From: Pedosphaera sp.
GTDB taxonomy: Bacteria > Verrucomicrobiota > Verrucomicrobiia > Limisphaerales > Pedosphaeraceae
Assembly (NCBI GenBank): GCA_028293325.1
Contig: JAQGPA010000083.1
Coordinates: 1-64,000, forward strand
DNA: 64,000 bases
Reading direction: 5' to 3'
A program made the translations under genes and the position numbers. The notes beneath the pieces were generated by a model. It was not told where the DNA came from and ran no database searches. It was given only the letters and a program-made list of their open reading frames with translations. Positions within the stretch are counted from its first letter, which is position 1. Every line of letters begins with the position of its first letter. This document shows, in pieces, positions 1 to 9,366 of the stretch.

Positions 1-25
1 CTAGGTCGGCGATAAGGATTCCCAA

Positions 26-48
26 TGAACCGGCTCTGCACCGGTTCA
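26..48. repeat. Short inverted repeat before the receiver gene
   Basis: Eight-base arms (TGAACCGG and CCGGTTCA) flank a 7-base spacer, about 80 bases before the receiver gene. No T-run follows, so a terminator is unlikely. It could be a leader hairpin or an operator; nothing else in the first 126 bases is recognisable. Confidence 0.3.
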
Positions 49-126
49 CAGTCCTCGGTTAATCCCAAAGCGACATAAGTCTGGGCCGGGCGGCGGCCCT
101 GATTTCCTCATTGCTTTTTTGCGCGG

Positions 127-606
127 ATGAGCGAAGGTCTTTTAACCTCGGGTCATTCAAAGGATCAGAAAGCCGTGAAAACCTATTCCGTGCTGTTGGT
201 CGACGATTCGTACCAGGACCGTCTCCTCATGCGGCAAACCTTTCGCCACCATCCAACCTTTTCGATCATTGGTGAGTTGGGGGATGGCGTTGAAGCCATC
301 GCTTATTTGCTGGGCCAGGAAAAATTCACCGACCGCCGGACCTTTCCTTTTCCCGACTTGCTCATCCTTGACTTGGAAATGCCGCATAAAAACGGGTTCG
401 AAGTGTTGGCCTGGTTGCAGACCTGCCCGTTTAAATACCTGGTTGTAACCATAATGTCAGGCACTGCGTTGCCGGAAGATCGCGAGCGCTGCCTGGCGTT
501 GGGTGCGCATGCCTTTTATCCGAAGAATCCCACTACGCCGGGGCGGGACGCCATCATTCACAATCTCAAGACCTTGCTGGACACCCGCCACTTGGATCGC
601 GCTTGA
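127..606 (+). CDS. Single-domain response regulator (CheY-like receiver)
   Basis: This 159-residue protein is a receiver domain with no output domain. The acidic pair D26-D27 (LLVDDS), the phosphoacceptor D82 (LILDLEMP), T108/S111 (VVTIMSG) and K133 (YPKNP) are all in place. Receivers of this type relay phosphate or control a partner by protein contact in the cytoplasm. The first ~18 residues before KTYSVLLVDD are polar and may not be translated; a GTG at 175 is an alternative start. No kinase gene is adjacent in the window, and the next gene runs in the opposite direction, so the partner is unknown. The receiver call is firm; its role is not known. Confidence 0.85.
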   Translation: MSEGLLTSGHSKDQKAVKTYSVLLVDDSYQDRLLMRQTFRHHPTFSIIGELGDGVEAIAYLLGQEKFTDRRTFPFPDLLILDLEMPHKNGFEVLAWLQTCPFKYLVVTIMSGTALPEDRERCLALGAHAFYPKNPTTPGRDAIIHNLKTLLDTRHLDRA

Positions 607-639
607 CTGCCCGGCCCAATCCCGCCGGTCACCTCCCAC

Positions 640-1872
640 TCACGGTTCTCCAAAAGTCCAGCAAGTTACACTGTCCGCATCCTTCACGTAAATCCGTTTG
701 CCCGCCACCACCGGATGTGCCCAGGTCTCACTCTCGGAAACCTTGAGCTTCGCCAACTCGGTATATTCCTTGCCGCTCGGTTTAAAAGCAATCAACCCGG
801 AGTTGAGCGTCAATGCCAGCATGACCGACCCAGCGTCCAGCATGGTCGCGGTCGAGCCTCTGCCAGTATCATCCGTCCACAAGGTGACACCCGTCTTGGC
901 ATCGGCACAAAAGAAGCGGCCGGTAAAACCATACAATCGCCCATCCTTGAGCACCGGCGTCGTAAAACGTGCGCCCGCTTGCGCGTTGGTCCACACCGGC
1001 ACCGGCACAAAACCCGTCCCTTGCAGTTCAATCTTCAACGCGAACAACCCTTTCCCCTGCCCCGTGTAAAACAATGTCTGCCCATCGACAACCGGCGTCG
1101 TGTTGTTCCCCTGCGTTGCTTCGAACGGCACCCGCCAGAGCAACTGCCCATTCACTGCATCCAGTCCAATCAACGACTTCGCCGTAAATGTCACCACTTG
1201 CTTCTTCCCCTTCACCGTCATCACCACTGGCGACGACGACGCAGGCCCATCGCTTTCCCATTTCCACTTTGCCTCGCCGCTCGCCAGGTCAAACGCCATG
1301 ACCGCCCCTGCCCCTTTCACCCCCACCTGCACGATGCATCGCCCATCCACCACCACCGGGGACATGGATGCGTCAGACCGGTAAGCGACTCCCAGATAAT
1401 CGTTCGTGGACTGCTTTCGCCAAAGCACCTTGCCGCTCGTGGCATCAAAGCAGGATAGAATTCCCCCGACTCCCAGCGTGCAAATTTTTCCCTGGCTGAC
1501 CACCGGCGAACTCCGCGTTCCCGGATGCCGCGCCGGTGGACCGGTCACCACATACTCCGCCGGATAACTCGCCTGCCAGATTGTCTTTCCGCTCGCGGCG
1601 TCCAGGCACAGGAGCACTTCATCCGTCTCCTGCCGCGTAAAACTGTAGAGCCTCTTCCCCACCAGCGCTGGCGTGGCATCCCCCACGCCGACCGTGACCT
1701 TCCACTCCTGCTTCAATTCTTTCGGCCACGTCTTGGGCGCTTTAAATCCTGTGACCTGCCCATCCCGGTTCGGCCCCCGCCATTGCGGCCAATCCTGCGC
1801 TTGAACATTGCTGAAAGTGATCAGGGCTGCGCAGATTGCCAGCACACCAACTGTGTGTTTCACCGGGTTCAT
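640..1872 (-). CDS. Secreted PQQ-like beta-propeller repeat protein
   Basis: The protein has 410 residues from the chosen start. That ATG is preferred over one 204 bases upstream because it begins a clean signal peptide (MNPVKHTVG...ALITFSNVQA) followed at once by QDWPQWRGPNRDG, the usual opening of this family in Planctomycetes and Verrucomicrobia. The rest is repeated blades of the type LDAASGKTIW, FDATSGKVLW and FDLASGEAKW, as in PQQ_2/BamB-like propellers. The cofactor-binding and catalytic residues of true quinoprotein dehydrogenases are not apparent, so a scaffold or binding role in the periplasm is more likely than an enzyme. It is the last gene of a leftward series, 350 bases after the GH2 gene. 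Confidence 0.8.
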   Translation of the reverse strand: MNPVKHTVGVLAICAALITFSNVQAQDWPQWRGPNRDGQVTGFKAPKTWPKELKQEWKVTVGVGDATPALVGKRLYSFTRQETDEVLLCLDAASGKTIWQASYPAEYVVTGPPARHPGTRSSPVVSQGKICTLGVGGILSCFDATSGKVLWRKQSTNDYLGVAYRSDASMSPVVVDGRCIVQVGVKGAGAVMAFDLASGEAKWKWESDGPASSSPVVMTVKGKKQVVTFTAKSLIGLDAVNGQLLWRVPFEATQGNNTTPVVDGQTLFYTGQGKGLFALKIELQGTGFVPVPVWTNAQAGARFTTPVLKDGRLYGFTGRFFCADAKTGVTLWTDDTGRGSTATMLDAGSVMLALTLNSGLIAFKPSGKEYTELAKLKVSESETWAHPVVAGKRIYVKDADSVTCWTFGEP

Positions 1873-2011
1873 ATTGAAAAGAAACTGCTCCCCGCGCCCA
1901 GCTTCGTCAACCACAATTAACCCCACGAAAATCCCTTTATCCGCTCGTTCCACTAAAAGCGCCTGACAAAACACGATTGCGCCCTGACCGGATGATTTGT
2001 CAACCATTCGT

Positions 2012-2040
2012 CTCCCTCGCCCCGCCCAAGCGGGAAGAGC
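2012..2040. repeat. GC-rich intergenic repeat, copy 1
   Basis: CTCCCTCGCCCCGCCC-A-AGCGGG with a 5-bp hairpin (CCCGC at 2021-2025, GCGGG at 2030-2034). The same core recurs at 5899-5925. It lies in the 350-base gap between the GH2 stop and the propeller protein start, which holds no gene. A second hairpin, GCGGAA-TTTA-TTCCGC, sits at 2047-2062. Confidence 0.55.
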
Positions 2041-2129
2041 GGGAGCGCGGAATTTATTCCGCTTCACCTTAATCACGACCGGCGGGCAGAAACGTGCAAG
2101 CCCTGCAATACCGCCCGCCGCATTCCACT

Positions 2130-2154
2130 CCCTCTACCGTCCGACGGGAGAGGG
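2130..2154. repeat. Intergenic hairpin downstream of the GH2 gene
   Basis: CCCTCT/AGAGGG plus inner CCGTC/GACGG make an 11-pair stem with one opposed A/G, about 70 bases after the GH2 stop. It is followed by CCGGGGTGAGGG, a motif also seen in the 5.9 kb repeat. There is no T-run, so it is not a classical rho-independent terminator. Confidence 0.45.
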
Positions 2155-2180
2155 CCGGGGTGAGGGTTCCGAAATCCTCC

Positions 2181-2214
2181 AATTCCGAACTCCGAATTCC
2201 GCACTCCGAATTTT
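2181..2214. repeat. 14-base tandem repeat (2.4 copies)
   Basis: Units AATTCCGAACTCCG and AATTCCGCACTCCG are followed by AATTTT, ending just short of the GH2 stop codon. A simple-sequence intergenic repeat with no visible function. Confidence 0.6.
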
Positions 2215-2222
2215 CATGTGTT

Positions 2223-5200
2223 CTAATTCGTCAACTGCAGTCGATAATACGCGCTCCCCAACCCGTGATCGATTGGAATGGTAATCGGATTGGTCAGCGG
2301 GCCCGGCAAATTTATCCAGTTTGTTCCCAGGCCGACCGATACTGGATTCGTCTGGCATTGCAGCACCCAGTTGCCACCGGTCGTTTGCCACGAGAGCTGC
2401 ACCGTATCAGCCACTGGCTGCAGCGCAATGGTTGGTCGCGTTACGGCAGTGACCATGACGTCCCGCACTGTGGTGACTGCGCCATCATCCGCCGCCAAGC
2501 GCAATATATACGTGCCCCCCACGGAAAAGCTCGCCGTGGTCGTCGGCGCGTTTGCATTTCCAAAAGTAACCGTACCCGGCCCGCTCAGCTTGCTCCACGT
2601 AATCGCCACCGCCGCCGGCGGATTGGGCCGTCCGTCATCCGTCACCGTGCCATTCAGATTGGCGTTCGCCGGCCAAAGGGTCGTTTGATTGGTGCCTCCA
2701 TTCACAAGCGCCGCCAGGTTGGCGGGCGGCATCGATGCCAGCAATTGCACCTCCGCATCAGAAAGCAGCCGGTTGTAAATTCGCAGGTCGTCAATGCTGC
2801 CGCTCCACGCCCGGTCCGACGCCGCGCGATTGCCAATATAACCGTTGCCGGTGTTGACCGGTGTCGTCCCCACCGGTGAAGTAATGATGCCCGGCGACAA
2901 TTTGTTGCCGTTCACATAAAGCGTGGGCACATTGGTCAGGCTGCTCCGGTCGTAGCTCGCCGTCACATGATACCACGCGCCGGTGCTGATGGTATTTTGC
3001 CCCGAAAACCAATCGCCATTTTGTGTGCTCGTAAAAGTGGCGAAGTCAAACCCGTTCGACCCCTGATTATCAAAACGAAAAAACAGCCGGTACCCCGGCA
3101 TTTCCACAACCCGCGGAAACGCGCTGTTCCCCGGCGCGTCCGCCCGCGCCCATGCCGCCACCGTGATCTGACCCGCGTCGGGCGAGGCAAACTTCGCAAC
3201 ATTGCCGAGCCCATTGAAATGCAGCGCATTGGAAATTGTGCCCGTGGTAAATGTCGCGCCCGTGATGTTGGCCATGAGCCCATTCCCCGAAGCATCCGCG
3301 GCATTGGTCCCGCTCGTCTCATCCATTTTCCACCACGCCAGCAATCCATTCGTTACTCCCACACTGGCATTCACCACCACCGTCAGCGGTACGCTTTTCG
3401 TCGCTCCATTGCTGGCTTTGAAAGCCAGCCCGTAAAGACCTTCCGCACTAAAGCCCGCCGTCGTGGCCAGGGCGTTTGTGTCGCCAAAACTGACCGCGCC
3501 CGGACCGCTCACTTGCGTCCACGCCGTCGTCAACGGTCCCGGCGGATTGGGCTGATTGTCGCTCGCCGTGGCTGACAATTTTAAAATGTCGTTCGTGCTG
3601 TTGAGAAAAACAATCGCGGTCGCCGGACTAATGACTGCGGCGGTCGGCGGGATCAACGGCGCCGTCCAGATCAAGGCATCGTTGACTACGTTGGTCCCCT
3701 GCGTTCCGACCGCCCGCACCGCATTCGTTCCACCCTTCAGCGCAACCGGCCAGCTGAAGATCCGATTGGTGCTCGTCTGCACACCTTGGGACACCTCGTT
3801 GACAAACAACTCCACCGACTGGCAGTTCGCATAAACTTTGGCCGTGACCGCGTTGGTCAGCCGGTTGGTGAATGTGTGCCCCGTGATATACACCATCGGC
3901 TGGGTGGCCCAGTTCGCCTTGTACCAGTAAAAGGCGTCTTTGCGCACCTGCCGGTCATAGCTGACGATCCCCTTGTCATTGCGTCCGGCGGTATCTCCTT
4001 CATTCCGTCCATCGGCCGCAAAGTCAAACAGGTTCCAGAGAAACTTGCCCCACAGAAATGGCCGTACCTTCATCTGCTGCCAGTGCGACTCATGATACAA
4101 ATTCTGATATTCCTCCGGATGAAATGGCCCGCTCGTGGCTGGCTGCGTCGGATTCTCGCTATGCTGATAAATGCTCGCACCCGCTCCGTATTCACTCACC
4201 CCCACAGTCCGGGTGGGATTGGCGGCGTGGAACGCGTCCGCCCACGGACCAAAGTCGCTCATGACTCCGTTATACCACCCGTAATATTTGTTGAAGGCCA
4301 GCAGTTGGGAATACTTCGTCGTCGGGTCATTGTCACTCGAGTTTGCCGCTGCCGTGGAAGGCCGGGTCGAATCTTCCTGCGCGACAATCTGCGCCAGTTG
4401 ACTGACCAGATTCGTCGCGCTGGGACCCGCTTCCAACGTGACTTCGTTAAAGATCCCCCAGCACACCACCGACGGGTGGTTATAGCGCTGGTGAATCAAC
4501 TCCCGCAATTGTTGCGCGGCATTGGTGTAAAATGCCGGTGCCTCGGTAATGCGATCAATCAATGGAATCTCAGTCCAGAGCACGATACCGCTTTGGTCCG
4601 CCAACTGGTAGGTGTGATCGGCATGTTCATAATGCGAGAGCCTCACCGCCGTGGCCCCCAACTCTTGCAAGATCATAAAATTGGTCCGCCGCTCCGCATC
4701 GCCAATCGCCCAACCCTTGTCCAGCCAATCCTGGTGCATACTCGCCCCGTGCAGGTCGTACGACTGACCGTTGAGAAAAAATCCGTTCGTCGGATCCACG
4801 CTAAACCACCGAAAGCCCAACGGCTGACTCACCACATCGGCGACACTCGCTCCGCGATAAACTTCAACAAAGGTCTGATACAGGTACGGGTCGGCCAATC
4901 CATTCCACAAATGCGGATTGGTCACGATCGTGCTCGCCACCACGTTGGACACCGTGGCTGGCGGTATCACCACCACATTGGTCAGTGTCGTCACAATATT
5001 CGTGGCCGCATCCGTCACCACCGCGCGCACCGTCACCGTCGCGGTCACCGCGCTCGAATTGGATACCACCGTCGTGACCTGCAGGTTGGCCGCGCTGGCG
5101 CTCACACTGGTGGTCTTGAGGTAAACCCCGGCGGAACCATAGTCCAGCGGCGAGATCTGCACCGGGTCGGTCACCAGCAAATGCGCGTCCCGATACAAAC

Positions 5201-5771
5201 CCCCAAAGAAAGTGAAGTCCGCGTCCAGCGGCGGAATGTTCGTGTTGGCTGCGTTGTTCACCTTTACCGCAATCACGTTGTCCGCTCCCACATTCACGTA
5301 CGGCGTCACATCAAATACAAACGCCGCAAATCCACCCTGGTGTTCTCCCAAAAAGTTGCCGTTGAACCACACGTCCGTCACCAAAAAAGCGCCGTCGAAT
5401 TTTACAAAGAAATGCCGCCCCACATAACTCCCATCCACCACGTAGTGCGTGCGATACCACCCAATGCCCCGGTAATAATTGCCCCCCCCATCCTCACCAT
5501 CCAAATTATTCCACGTATGCGGCAAATTAATCGACGTCCAGGCGCTGTCGTCAAACCCTGTATTCTGCGCCCCCGCCGCATCCTGCCGCAGAAACCGCCA
5601 ACCCGCGTCCAAATTCACATCCACCCTCTGGCTGACCGGCGGCTGATAGCTCTGCGCCGCCAAACTCCCGGCGATGCCAAAAAACAACAACCAGCGGCAG
5701 ACAAAACTTTTTACCATCTGCGTGCTGTTCCGCACGCCGCAGCGGCGGCGGAATGTAAAATCAAGTTTCAT
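2223..5771 (-). CDS. Secreted GH2 glycoside hydrolase (beta-galactosidase-like) with LamG
   Basis: This 1182-residue exported enzyme begins with a signal peptide; the hydrophobic part is residues 22-40, so M19 (base 5717) is a possible alternative start. A GH2 sugar-binding sandwich follows (DAGWRF, LPHTWN, YYRGIGWYR), then an Ig-like domain and a TIM barrel. The acid/base is E443 (GIFNEV) and the nucleophile E527 (VSEYGAG). After the barrel come two PKD/Ig-like repeats on either side of a LamG domain at about 810-990 (LLAWWKMDETSG). The last ~65 residues end YYRLQLTN, the C-terminal domain shared by other giants here. GH2 enzymes remove terminal beta-galactosyl, mannosyl or glucuronyl units, and the exact substrate cannot be read from sequence. 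It follows the GH16 gene on the same strand. Confidence 0.88.
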   Translation of the reverse strand: MKLDFTFRRRCGVRNSTQMVKSFVCRWLLFFGIAGSLAAQSYQPPVSQRVDVNLDAGWRFLRQDAAGAQNTGFDDSAWTSINLPHTWNNLDGEDGGGNYYRGIGWYRTHYVVDGSYVGRHFFVKFDGAFLVTDVWFNGNFLGEHQGGFAAFVFDVTPYVNVGADNVIAVKVNNAANTNIPPLDADFTFFGGLYRDAHLLVTDPVQISPLDYGSAGVYLKTTSVSASAANLQVTTVVSNSSAVTATVTVRAVVTDAATNIVTTLTNVVVIPPATVSNVVASTIVTNPHLWNGLADPYLYQTFVEVYRGASVADVVSQPLGFRWFSVDPTNGFFLNGQSYDLHGASMHQDWLDKGWAIGDAERRTNFMILQELGATAVRLSHYEHADHTYQLADQSGIVLWTEIPLIDRITEAPAFYTNAAQQLRELIHQRYNHPSVVCWGIFNEVTLEAGPSATNLVSQLAQIVAQEDSTRPSTAAANSSDNDPTTKYSQLLAFNKYYGWYNGVMSDFGPWADAFHAANPTRTVGVSEYGAGASIYQHSENPTQPATSGPFHPEEYQNLYHESHWQQMKVRPFLWGKFLWNLFDFAADGRNEGDTAGRNDKGIVSYDRQVRKDAFYWYKANWATQPMVYITGHTFTNRLTNAVTAKVYANCQSVELFVNEVSQGVQTSTNRIFSWPVALKGGTNAVRAVGTQGTNVVNDALIWTAPLIPPTAAVISPATAIVFLNSTNDILKLSATASDNQPNPPGPLTTAWTQVSGPGAVSFGDTNALATTAGFSAEGLYGLAFKASNGATKSVPLTVVVNASVGVTNGLLAWWKMDETSGTNAADASGNGLMANITGATFTTGTISNALHFNGLGNVAKFASPDAGQITVAAWARADAPGNSAFPRVVEMPGYRLFFRFDNQGSNGFDFATFTSTQNGDWFSGQNTISTGAWYHVTASYDRSSLTNVPTLYVNGNKLSPGIITSPVGTTPVNTGNGYIGNRAASDRAWSGSIDDLRIYNRLLSDAEVQLLASMPPANLAALVNGGTNQTTLWPANANLNGTVTDDGRPNPPAAVAITWSKLSGPGTVTFGNANAPTTTASFSVGGTYILRLAADDGAVTTVRDVMVTAVTRPTIALQPVADTVQLSWQTTGGNWVLQCQTNPVSVGLGTNWINLPGPLTNPITIPIDHGLGSAYYRLQLTN

Positions 5772-5898
5772 AATGTTAAAACGACACTGCCAATCCGGCT
5801 TTCTTTAATGCCACCTACACTGAAGTAGGAGACGAAGTAACGAGGCTCTGACATTTCCCACCAGAATACTTGATCCACCCACCGCGCAAACCTTCCGC

Positions 5899-5985
5899 CT
5901 CCCTCGCCCCGCCCGAGCGGGGAAAGGGTACGGGGTGAGGGGTACCAAACGCTCGTCCCATTTGCTTGTTAATCCAGTTTATTTA
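5899..5985. repeat. GC-rich intergenic repeat, copy 2 (long form)
   Basis: Contains the hairpin CCCCGC-CCGA-GCGGGG at 5907-5922, then GGAAAGGGTACGGGGTGAGG, then CTCGTCCCATTTGCTTGTT. The second half is closely repeated at 34309-34375. It begins just downstream of the GH16 stop, in the 249-base gap before the GH2 start. No promoter was identified with confidence. Confidence 0.55.
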
Positions 5986-6020
5986 AACGTTCCAAATCAA
6001 CTCCCCTTGACGCATCCCGG

Positions 6021-8291
6021 TTACTGTAATTTTATTCGGTAAAATTGTTGCTGCTCGACCGGGTCTATCGCGTAAGGCCCGATCACTCCCGGAACATCAT
6101 ACCAAGGCCCAAATAAATTGCTGGCCGATTGCAGCGTGCCGTTCGGCCACCGCAGTGTCATATTGGTGCCGGACCACTCAATCGATACCCGGATCGGTGG
6201 ACTAATCGTTACCGTTGTCGCCGCCGCTGAGGAGCAACTCCCCACCGTCGCAGTGACGCTGTAACTCCCCGCCGCATTGGTCGTCACATTTACGATGGAC
6301 GGATTCTGATTCGTTGCCGCAAACCCATCCGGCCCGGTCCAGTTGTAGGTCGCTCCCGCCACTGTCGCCGCCGCCAAATTCAACGTCATGCCCGCCGAGA
6401 TCGGGCCGTTATTACTCGCTACCGGCGCGGGCGGCGGCACGCACGCTGCAGTGACATTCGCTTCCAGGGAGTTGGGCCCTTCACCGGCGTTGTTCACGGC
6501 GCTGACGACATAAAAGTATTTCGTGCCATTGACTGCCGTTGCATCATTATAATTGGTTCCCACCAGGCTGCCGGCTGAAGCTACCGTCGCGTACGGCCCG
6601 CCGCTGATCGTCGCACGCTTCAAGTTGTACCCCGTCGCCCCGCTCGCCGGGATCCAACCCAGGTTAACCTGGTTGTCCCCGCCCGCCGCCGTCAGGCTGG
6701 TTGGCGGATTCGCCGCCAGCAATCGAATGCTCTCCACAAAATTGGCGTCACCAACTCCCGTGTAGAAACGAAAATCATCAATCCAACCGTTGAAGGAACG
6801 CTGGCGATTTTGCTTGTTGCCGACATACAGTGTTCCCAATGCCCCAAAGTCAACATTGGTGCTCGCCACGATGTTCGTGACCAGGCTCGCCGGGGTCGAA
6901 TCTGTCCCCTCGTAAACCGCTAAACTCGTCCCGCTATAAGTCGCCGCGAGGAACACCCAGGTATTGGTCGTTACGCTGCCATGCAGGTCTGCGATGGCCG
7001 TAACGCCGTTGAGTTGGAAATATACTTGGTTGGACGTCTGAAATTTTAGCCCCAGGCTGTTGGCCACGCCCGTGTCACTCGGACTGCCTCCCCCCAGCAC
7101 AAACAGGCGCGGCCCCAAGTTCGCTCCCGCTGCCATCAAGGCGTTCTGCTTGAACCACAGCGTAACCACAAAATTACTGACGCTCCCAAAACCCAGGTTT
7201 GCATTGGTCGTGCTCGCCAGCGGCCCGGGATTGCCCGGTTGGTTTGCGCCGTTGATTGAAAAATCCAGCGTTCGGCTGCCGGTGCTGGCGCCGGCCACAC
7301 CCGAACCGGCCGCGCCATGGTAATCGGCGTTGACACCGGCTCCATTCACCATTTGCAAAGTGGCGCTGACGCCCCCGCCGCTATCACTTGGTGTCGTCGT
7401 GCTGCCGGCATGATCATCAAATCCGAATCTCAATTTTAACACGGGCGGCGGTGGCGGCAACACCGGCGCTACGTCGTAAACCCGTATGTAATCAATCTGC
7501 ATCTCGCCGGGAAAAACCGTTGTCCCGTCGGGGTTGCCGCCAAAATCCCCACCCACAGCCAGGTTCACAATAATGTAAAACGGCTGGTCGAATGGCGCGG
7601 GGTAAACCCCGCCGGCGCTCCACCAGCTTGTCTGGGTCTCATAGACTTGATCATCGATGATCCATTGAATCGAATTGGTCGTCCACTCCAACACATACGT
7701 ATGGAAATTGGTGACTGAATCTCCGGGCGGAAACGTGAAGGACGGCCCATGGGATTGCGCTTGGTTCGGCCACACGCCGCCAAAGTGAAGTGTTCCGAGC
7801 ACAGAGGTCGGAGCACTTCCCCTGTTTTCCAATATGTCAATTTCACCCGAAGACGCCCACGCCCCATAGACCGAGCTCTGTGGCATCATCCAAACCGCCG
7901 GCCAGTAACCCTGCCCTTGCGGCAGCTTCGCGCGAAATTCCACCCGCCCGTATTTCTTGCTGAACAACCCCGACGTCTTCATTTTCGCCGACGTATAATT
8001 CTGGCCTCCGTAAGCTTCTTGCCGGGCGACAACGTGCAGCATCCCATTGCTGACGTACGCGTTCTCCGGACGGCTGGTATAATACTCCAGTTCATTGTTG
8101 CCCCAACCCGGATAAGGCGGGCCGTTGCCGATATCATACGTCCAGTGGCTCGCATCAATTACGCTGCCATCAAACTCGTCGCTCCACACCAGTGGCCCTG
8201 CGCCATGCGCGGTATTGCTTCCCAGGCTCACAACGCCAAAAATTAACAGAACCGCCGCCGGCAGTAAAAAAATGAAAGATGCGTTCTTCAT
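6021..8291 (-). CDS. Secreted GH16 endo-beta-1,3-glucanase (laminarinase-like)
   Basis: The start is set at MKNASF, giving a signal peptide ending near AHGAG, with GAGAGTGAG just upstream as ribosome site; an ATG 90 bases earlier would add a non-signal tail. The 756-residue protein opens with LVWSDEFDG, typical of bacterial laminarinases. It carries the GH16 signature GEIDILE with nucleophile E150, D152 and acid/base E155, and the substrate-cleft WPAVWMMP. The catalytic domain ends near residue 275. A LamG domain (about 285-520), an FN3 domain (about 530-620), an Ig-like domain and the shared C-terminal domain ending QQFYRIKLQ follow. It would cut beta-1,3 or mixed-linked glucans outside the cell. 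The GH2 gene lies downstream on the same strand. Confidence 0.9.
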   Translation of the reverse strand: MKNASFIFLLPAAVLLIFGVVSLGSNTAHGAGPLVWSDEFDGSVIDASHWTYDIGNGPPYPGWGNNELEYYTSRPENAYVSNGMLHVVARQEAYGGQNYTSAKMKTSGLFSKKYGRVEFRAKLPQGQGYWPAVWMMPQSSVYGAWASSGEIDILENRGSAPTSVLGTLHFGGVWPNQAQSHGPSFTFPPGDSVTNFHTYVLEWTTNSIQWIIDDQVYETQTSWWSAGGVYPAPFDQPFYIIVNLAVGGDFGGNPDGTTVFPGEMQIDYIRVYDVAPVLPPPPPVLKLRFGFDDHAGSTTTPSDSGGGVSATLQMVNGAGVNADYHGAAGSGVAGASTGSRTLDFSINGANQPGNPGPLASTTNANLGFGSVSNFVVTLWFKQNALMAAGANLGPRLFVLGGGSPSDTGVANSLGLKFQTSNQVYFQLNGVTAIADLHGSVTTNTWVFLAATYSGTSLAVYEGTDSTPASLVTNIVASTNVDFGALGTLYVGNKQNRQRSFNGWIDDFRFYTGVGDANFVESIRLLAANPPTSLTAAGGDNQVNLGWIPASGATGYNLKRATISGGPYATVASAGSLVGTNYNDATAVNGTKYFYVVSAVNNAGEGPNSLEANVTAACVPPPAPVASNNGPISAGMTLNLAAATVAGATYNWTGPDGFAATNQNPSIVNVTTNAAGSYSVTATVGSCSSAAATTVTISPPIRVSIEWSGTNMTLRWPNGTLQSASNLFGPWYDVPGVIGPYAIDPVEQQQFYRIKLQ

Positions 8292-8436
8292 GCTCACTCT
8301 CTGGTTATCTACCGTAGCGTATCCAAGACCACTTTCCCTCTCGCACGGGTGGTTGATTGATGACTCTGCGAGACCGGGCACAAGTCCAGTGCTGCAGCGG
8401 GAGCGGTGTTGTTGCTCCGCTCAGGTCGAGTGCCTC

Positions 8437-9366
8437 TCATTGCGGCTTCATGAAGGGTGCATTAAGCAGGTTGACTAACGGGCCGGTCGGGAAATCTATA
8501 CTGTCCTGATAGAAATAGCATTTCCGATTGGCCACATCCCAACTCGTCAAAAAACGCATTTTGTCAGCTTTGTACCAGCGGGCCGAGCCATCTATAAACA
8601 CCTCGTTGCCGCCGGAGGGAAAGGTCGAGCTCCCCACCCGATGGGGCGGCAGGTTGTCATACACGCCCGGGCGCGTCGGATCCAGTGCGCCCCACGTACC
8701 CACTTCCACCACGGCATCCGCCGCCAGCACCCAGTACGGTTTGGACATCCCCAGCTTCACCGGGCTGAGACTGGTAAATGTTCCCACTGGATTCTGCCAC
8801 GTGGTGATGCCGCCAAAATACTGGTAGCCGATATTCCATTGATTGTATGTGGCATCATAAAACGGTAATCCCGGCCGGTTGACGCATGTCCAAATCGACG
8901 TGGCGTTTGATTTTACCGTCAAATTTACCGTTGCCGCTGCGCCGGCATCCGGTGGATTCAAGGCGAGTTGGACAAACGTTGAAGCGCCGCCCGTTTGCGC
9001 ACGTGCCTCTACGACCTTGTCGCCGTTGTCCATCCCATACATAGTCATGCCAATGCCGATCTGTTTTAGATTATTAAGGCAGTGGGTCCGCTTCCCTTTC
9101 TCCTTGGCCCTGGCGAGCGCCGGTAACAATAACCCGGCCAGAATGGCGATGATGGCAACCACCACCAGCAACTCAATCAAGGTGAAACCAAAATGTCCGG
9201 CGCGCGCCCCCTTGCGTGAAAGACGCGCGCCGAACCAACCCATTCTTGAACCGAACCCATGAGTGGCCGCCATTATCGGCCACCCTTCACTGCCGGCGTT
9301 TCCCTTCGCCTGCGCGGAACGCGCCATCGCGTTCCGCGCCAAAACTATGGCTTTAAACTGTTTCAT
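8437..9366 (-). CDS. Type II secretion pseudopilin-like protein (prepilin, DUF1559-type)
   Basis: The prepilin motif [19 protein letters not shown] is preceded by a long basic leader of about 60 residues, then comes [11 protein letters not shown] and the [11 protein letters not shown] segment usual in this family. The C-terminal part has the [11 protein letters not shown] element rather than a strict H-X9-DG. It closely resembles the pilin at 34390 (shared [10 protein letters not shown] and VLAADAV). The start ATG overlaps the stop of the preceding LamG gene (ATGA), so the two are very probably translationally coupled. Such proteins are cleaved by prepilin peptidase and sit in the inner membrane or a short pseudopilus. 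Its pairing with a giant exported protein suggests a role in export or display; that is inference. Confidence 0.85.
   Translation of the reverse strand: MKQFKAIVLARNAMARSAQAKGNAGSEGWPIMAATHGFGSRMGWFGARLSRKGARAGHFGFTLIELLVVVAIIAILAGLLLPALARAKEKGKRTHCLNNLKQIGIGMTMYGMDNGDKVVEARAQTGGASTFVQLALNPPDAGAAATVNLTVKSNATSIWTCVNRPGLPFYDATYNQWNIGYQYFGGITTWQNPVGTFTSLSPVKLGMSKPYWVLAADAVVEVGTWGALDPTRPGVYDNLPPHRVGSSTFPSGGNEVFIDGSARWYKADKMRFLTSWDVANRKCYFYQDSIDFPTGPLVNLLNAPFMKPQ

Noticed and set aside
3786-5828. Long open frame (680 codons) on the + strand
   Set aside because: It is antisense to the GH2 gene, whose domains and catalytic residues are clear. The translated product is arginine/histidine-rich with no motif, as expected for a shadow frame in GC-rich DNA.
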